Of a DNA stretch of 64,000 nucleotides, positions 59,727 through 64,000 are shown one piece after another. Positions within the stretch are counted from its first letter, which is position 1, and every line of letters starts with the position of its first letter. Location of the stretch: positions 14,103,803-14,167,802 of the forward strand of contig CM077831.1 of the NCBI GenBank assembly GCA_039720395.1. Direction: 5' to 3'. Below the pieces are notes generated by a model. The model saw nothing but the letters and a program-made list of their open reading frames with translations, was not told the DNA's origin and made no database searches. The position numbers were made by a program, and so were the translations under genes. This DNA is from Liquidambar formosana. Its lineage: Eukaryota > Streptophyta > Magnoliopsida > Saxifragales > Altingiaceae.

Positions 59727-61226
59727 GCATGGAGTGATGGAAGGATGCAGATATGTAAAAAAAAATTAGCTTTATGAAGAATTACTCAGCTTGGCAAAGT
59801 AATAGTTTTTACAAGAAACTAGGATGTAGTGCATGCTTATAATTATTTGCCAGTATGTGATTTGTATTATTAAGTTCGATGGATTCTTTTTATTTAAAAA
59901 AAAAATTATTTATATCGGCAAAAAATAATATTATTACTCATGGATTAAAAAAGTTTACAAGAGCAATAAACCCTACCAAACACAAAAGCAAAGCCATAGC
60001 ACACCAACTCCACCAGAGATGAAAAAACCATACCCAATCTCTCGAAAACCAAAAACCCAAAAATCCACTCTCAGAGAGTTACTGAAAAGCCATACCCAAT
60101 CTCACAACAGGCCTACTTAGCAATCTCATCAATCAGGAGCACAAGTGATCGCAAAAATACATTTCAAATTCTTCATGACCAGAGACCCCCTTACTAACAC
60201 AATTCAAATTCTTCAATTGGGAGCATAAGCAATCTCTTCAATTAAGTTTGATGCTGAGGGCATTTAAAGTAGGCTGTGAGACTCAAGATCAATAGGCAAA
60301 ATATAAAAATAGGGAATGCAGAGATTATGGCAGTTCATCATAACCTGAAAAAAGAAAAAGTTCTAATAGTGTTAAATCTTTAAATAAACAAACAATTACC
60401 TCATAGAAATGCGTACTTGCCAAAACATTGCATTTGCATGAACGATATACGAGACGTACAAAGGAAGGGAACATTAGGTTTGTAGCCTGACCATTGATAT
60501 TCATAATGCACATATGCACCTATACCAATTTAAATTAAGCCTACATTCACTCCCTTGGTTTGCATCACCCAACTTTTTATCACTAATTACTTGTTTTTGC
60601 ATCATCTCTATCACAACTCACCACCAAGGGTGGAGCCAGTAAGACCCAAGGGGAGTTGGCTGAATATATATAGATATATATATATACTTACAATTTTTCT
60701 TCCAATTAAACATTTGGCTCTACCAAAATTTTTTCAGGGTAGATTTTTTAATCCACCTTCATATTTAGTTTTTTTACCCCTTCCTTTCTCTTTTATTTTA
60801 AATTTCCTCATTTTGTACCCAATTCAAATTTTGTAATCATCCCACATTTTCTTGTCTCTTTCATTACCCTGTTGTAAATAATATAATATAGATGAGCTGA
60901 ATCAAAGTTTGGCCCACCACCACTCACTAACCGTTTTTCTATCATCTGTACCACCATTCACTCCTTCATCAACCGTTTTTTTACACTTCCAAAGCAATGG
61001 ACAGCAACAGAAGACAAGAAATGGAGCTACATAAACATTTTTTCAGATATTAAAATGAAAGTCCACAATATGTAGTGAGGAAAAAACAAAAAAAAAAACC
61101 ATCTCTCCGTCAACAAAGCTGATATGCCTGCAATCAAAAGGTACCTGAGAAGATTGGAAATAAAAATTGTCATTTATAGCAGCATGCATATAGCAATATA
61201 TGCACGATTCACATTGGTCTTCGTAG

Positions 61227-61262
<36 letters not shown>

Positions 61263-62900
61263 ATTCGCAGTGAAAAAGTCAGAGAGTTTGCAAACCAAAG
61301 CCAGCATTTATAAAGACGAAAAATCACAACATTTGCACACAAATCCAACCACGCAAAGATTTAGCTTCATGGCTTTATTTCTTCAGCGTTAAATTTTTTT
61401 AATTATTATTTTAATAAAATTGGAATACCTGAATTCCGAGCCAAAAGGGACCAACTGGACCAACCAGTGAGAGTAGACAAGACCGAAAACTCTGAATGAA
61501 GGAACCTCAAACTTAAGCAGAAAAACATGGGTATAAAAAAATAAATAAATAATAATAATAATAATACCGTGGAGATGGAGATGTTCTGTCAAGAGAACCT
61601 AATCTAATCTCTTATTCTCCCTTCCTCCCATACTCTCTCTCTCTCTCTCTATGTAAATATATCTTGTAGCAATGGTACAATTGTCTCTGAGAAACCTTTA
61701 TTTGTACATTTGGAGGGCTTTAGAGTCTAGAGATCTAAGAATGCAATTTCAAGCTGAATAAATTTGAAGAGCAATCATTAACAAGATAATAAAACAAAAA
61801 GTAGATAAAAAGGATGAATGAACCTACAATTCAACAAGGCAAGCTTTAGCAGTAGAGAGCACACAACTATGGAATTCAATATATATATATAATTGTTCTG
61901 TAGTTACTGGAGATAAGCTGGATGCTGAATGATAGATTCTAGAAGTATGCAATGCGTCTGTTTTGCTATAGTACCCTAAATAAATTTCTATTTAACAAAA
62001 CCTAATAAAGGTTTCGTTAGAAAATCAAATCATAGATAACAAACATGTGTGCTTTGCTTTATTTGCAGGTGAATCAATTAACACACTTCAATATTCAGAT
62101 TAAATGGAAAATTTGAACTAATGTGAGAATAAACCAACCTACTCATGGCTGGGTCCTTCCTCGAGCTGCAGATGTGGAACCCAAAAAAAAAAAAAAAAAT
62201 CGCACAACAAATATGGCAAATATGAACTAAATTTCCAAAGAAAAAACAAATCAATAAAATACCTGGATCAATGAAGACGTAGACAGGATAAAATCTGGGA
62301 TAGCATTGACTTCATCAAAAAAAATCTGGGATAGCATTGCAATGTCAACTTAAAAAGTATCAACATATTTCATCAATCTCAATGATTGAAGGCTCAAAAT
62401 CCATAATCAAAACCTATAGTGAGAATGTAAACAACATATCAAAGAATAAATAAATTCAGCAACATACAGAAGACCACATCCCTCCATGGAGCCATGATCA
62501 TTAGCTAAGATGTGGGGAAAAATCCCTCTTTTGAGCTGCACATATGAACCCAAAAATTAAAATAAATAAACAAGGAACAAATATCTCCAGCACAAAAAAT
62601 AACTTACCCAAGACTGTAACAAAAATTAAAATCCAACAAATATGTCCCGAAGAGAGAGAAACACGCTCAGGCAAATAAAGATGAGCCTGATCTGATCTCC
62701 TCAGACTCTTCAACGGAAATCATAACCACCCATACCATCACACTAAAATGACCAAAAGCCCAAACCCAACATAACCTGAGGGGGGCAAAAATGTAATCCT
62801 CTGTGAGAACCAAAAGATTAAAATACCAAACCTAAAATACAATAATGATCTCAGAATGAAGAAAGGGCAATACCTTAATTAGACGGTATGAACAGTTGAT
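59727..62900. other. Intergenic or long-intron DNA without supported gene
   Basis: AT-rich, with several microsatellites. The phrase AATCTGGGATAGCATTG is duplicated at 62,295 and 62,325. CCACCAAGGGTGGAGCCAG at 60,622 is a phrase often seen in degraded plant repeats. It could include downstream exons or UTR of the minus-strand gene at 63,344, but no exon can be defended. Confidence 0.4.
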
Positions 62901-63343
62901 TTACAAGAAACACGCTTCTTCTCTTTTATTATTGTGTTAGATTAGATGTAAGATTCATCCAATTTAGTCTTCTAAACAATGTTTTATGTGGGAGTAACAT
63001 GCATAAAAAAAAGAAAAATGGCAGGTGGAGAGACAAGTATTCTGGAGCATAGCATTGTACTCATCACATTAAATGCATCAACTGCTGCAAGGAGTGCTGC
63101 TCTCTTGAATATTATGAACATCACATTTTATGGTACACATCAAAAGTAATTCTTTTGAGTAATTACAGTACAACGATGACTTCTAAATCCAGTATTGGAA
63201 TACAATTTTGGTCAGCAAATCACTTTCCTTCTAAAAGCTAGCATGGATACATAGTACATATGAAAGTCGCCAATCATGGCAACGCCCGTTCCTCTTCAGT
63301 TTAACAGCATATCAAAAATCAAGCAAATGTGAAATGAACGTGG

Positions 63344-63558
63344 TCAGCTAGTCCTTTTCCTTTTAAATGCAGGATGCACAATTTCATTGTATGAATCAAG
63401 TTTGTCAATCATAGAAATACACTCATTCATCCTCTTCAAAACGATAGGCATAGCAGAGATGTTACTAGAAATCTTCTGCTTGAGCAAACATATTTTCTCA
63501 GCACTGTTTTGATCCTCTTCTGCCAGTATTGCTCCTTTACCTGGTTCAATATGTGCTC
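63344..63558 (-). CDS. Last coding exon of a small conserved plant protein (gene continues right of window)
   Basis: On the minus strand, acceptor GATGCAG ends at 63,559. The exon then reads (G)GA-GCA: AHIEPGKGAILAEEDQNSAEK, then ISSNISAMPIVLKRMNECI, then YNEIVHPAFKRKRTS and a stop at 63,344-63,346. The entry phase is 1. The frame continues upstream of the acceptor only as low-complexity intron-like sequence. The peptide is helical with a basic Lys-Arg-Lys-Arg end that could act as a nuclear localisation signal. I do not know the family name. Upstream exons lie above 63,560 or outside the window. Its entry phase and the acidic/GP-rich junction fit the exon at 551-794, suggesting related genes. 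Confidence 0.65.
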
Positions 63559-63708
63559 CTGCATCCGTATAATATACAAATGGTAAGCCACAACTACTTA
63601 GAATTGTAAGAATAACAAACCCAGAACAACAAAGAGGCCACTGAAGCCTTGAAAGCAACACCATGAGGCCATACATTAAATCAAAGCTTAATGTGTGCGC
63701 ACACACAT

Positions 63709-63731
63709 AAATAAATAAATAAATAAATAAA
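63709..63731. repeat. AAAT microsatellite
   Basis: Six units of AAAT next to an ACACACA tract, within the probable last intron of the minus-strand gene. Confidence 0.85.
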
Positions 63732-64000
63732 GAGACAATGGCTATTCACACATCCATCACCCCATTATTTAACCAAAAGTCCATCACTACCGCATCTATC
63801 ACCCCACTATTTACATCACCCACTCTACACCACAGTTACCGCTATGCCCTCATCACCACTGTCACTCCTCTACAACTGTTGTCTTGTTAATTGTATGCCA
63901 ACACATGCTTTCCTAGTTCAAAATAGATTTGTAAAGAAGCTTACCATAATGCTCTTTATACCTTTTTTGCAGCATTGGAAAATAATGCCCTTTTTTTTTC

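Overview
The window looks like nuclear DNA of a eudicot plant. It is AT-rich, has GT-AG introns and TA/T microsatellites, and is built mostly of nested transposable elements between a few host genes. About 85% is mobile DNA. All calls come from reading the sequence; no database search was run.

Layout. (1) 1-1,807: first coding exon of a small minus-strand host gene (551-794), its upstream flank, a dispersed palindromic repeat and a foldback MITE. (2) 1,808-26,529: a very large, apparently intact autonomous Helitron. It has an AT-bounded 5' TC end (probable), a 9-exon Rep/PIF1-helicase gene (7,705-13,690; every intron phase 1, 1,678 codons plus stop), a 9-exon RPA70-like single-strand-binding protein gene (15,320-18,383; 564 codons plus stop), a long 3' arm with exon-like fragments, and a textbook 3' end (GC hairpin, then CTAG, then T). 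(3) 26,530-27,918: host flank. (4) 27,919-50,296: an old Copia retrotransposon (Copia-1) whose middle was replaced by other elements. The first is a long-LTR element (family X; LTR copies I and III) with two tandem-repeat arrays and a plant-mobile-domain (PMD) gene. A solo LTR of the same family (copy II, TSD ATAGG) sits inside LTR copy I. A young Copia (Copia-2, 33,743-38,608, TSD TCACC, LTRs differing at about one base) sits inside that solo LTR. The nesting is therefore four levels deep. (5) 50,297-53,673: host flank with a CACTA-type end and three neighbouring Mutator-like MITEs, two with perfect 9-bp TSDs. (6) 53,880-57,300: an F-box/kelch gene resembling SKIP4, with two apparent 1-nt insertions near its C-terminus. 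(7) 57,843-58,052: a minus-strand tRNA-derived SINE with a 16-bp TSD. (8) 58,069-64,000: low-information DNA with microsatellites and a foldback repeat, ending in the last coding exon (63,344-63,558, minus) of a small gene whose first exon lies beyond the window.

How the parts relate. Within the Helitron, the Rep HUH nuclease, PIF1 helicase and RPA-like protein form a rolling-circle replication set, and all motifs and splice phases seen are intact. The Copia and X elements record successive insertions that can be ordered by nesting. The two minus-strand host exons at the window edges (head of a gene at the left, tail of a gene at the right) have matching splice phase and compatible protein content. 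They may belong to tandem copies of one gene family.
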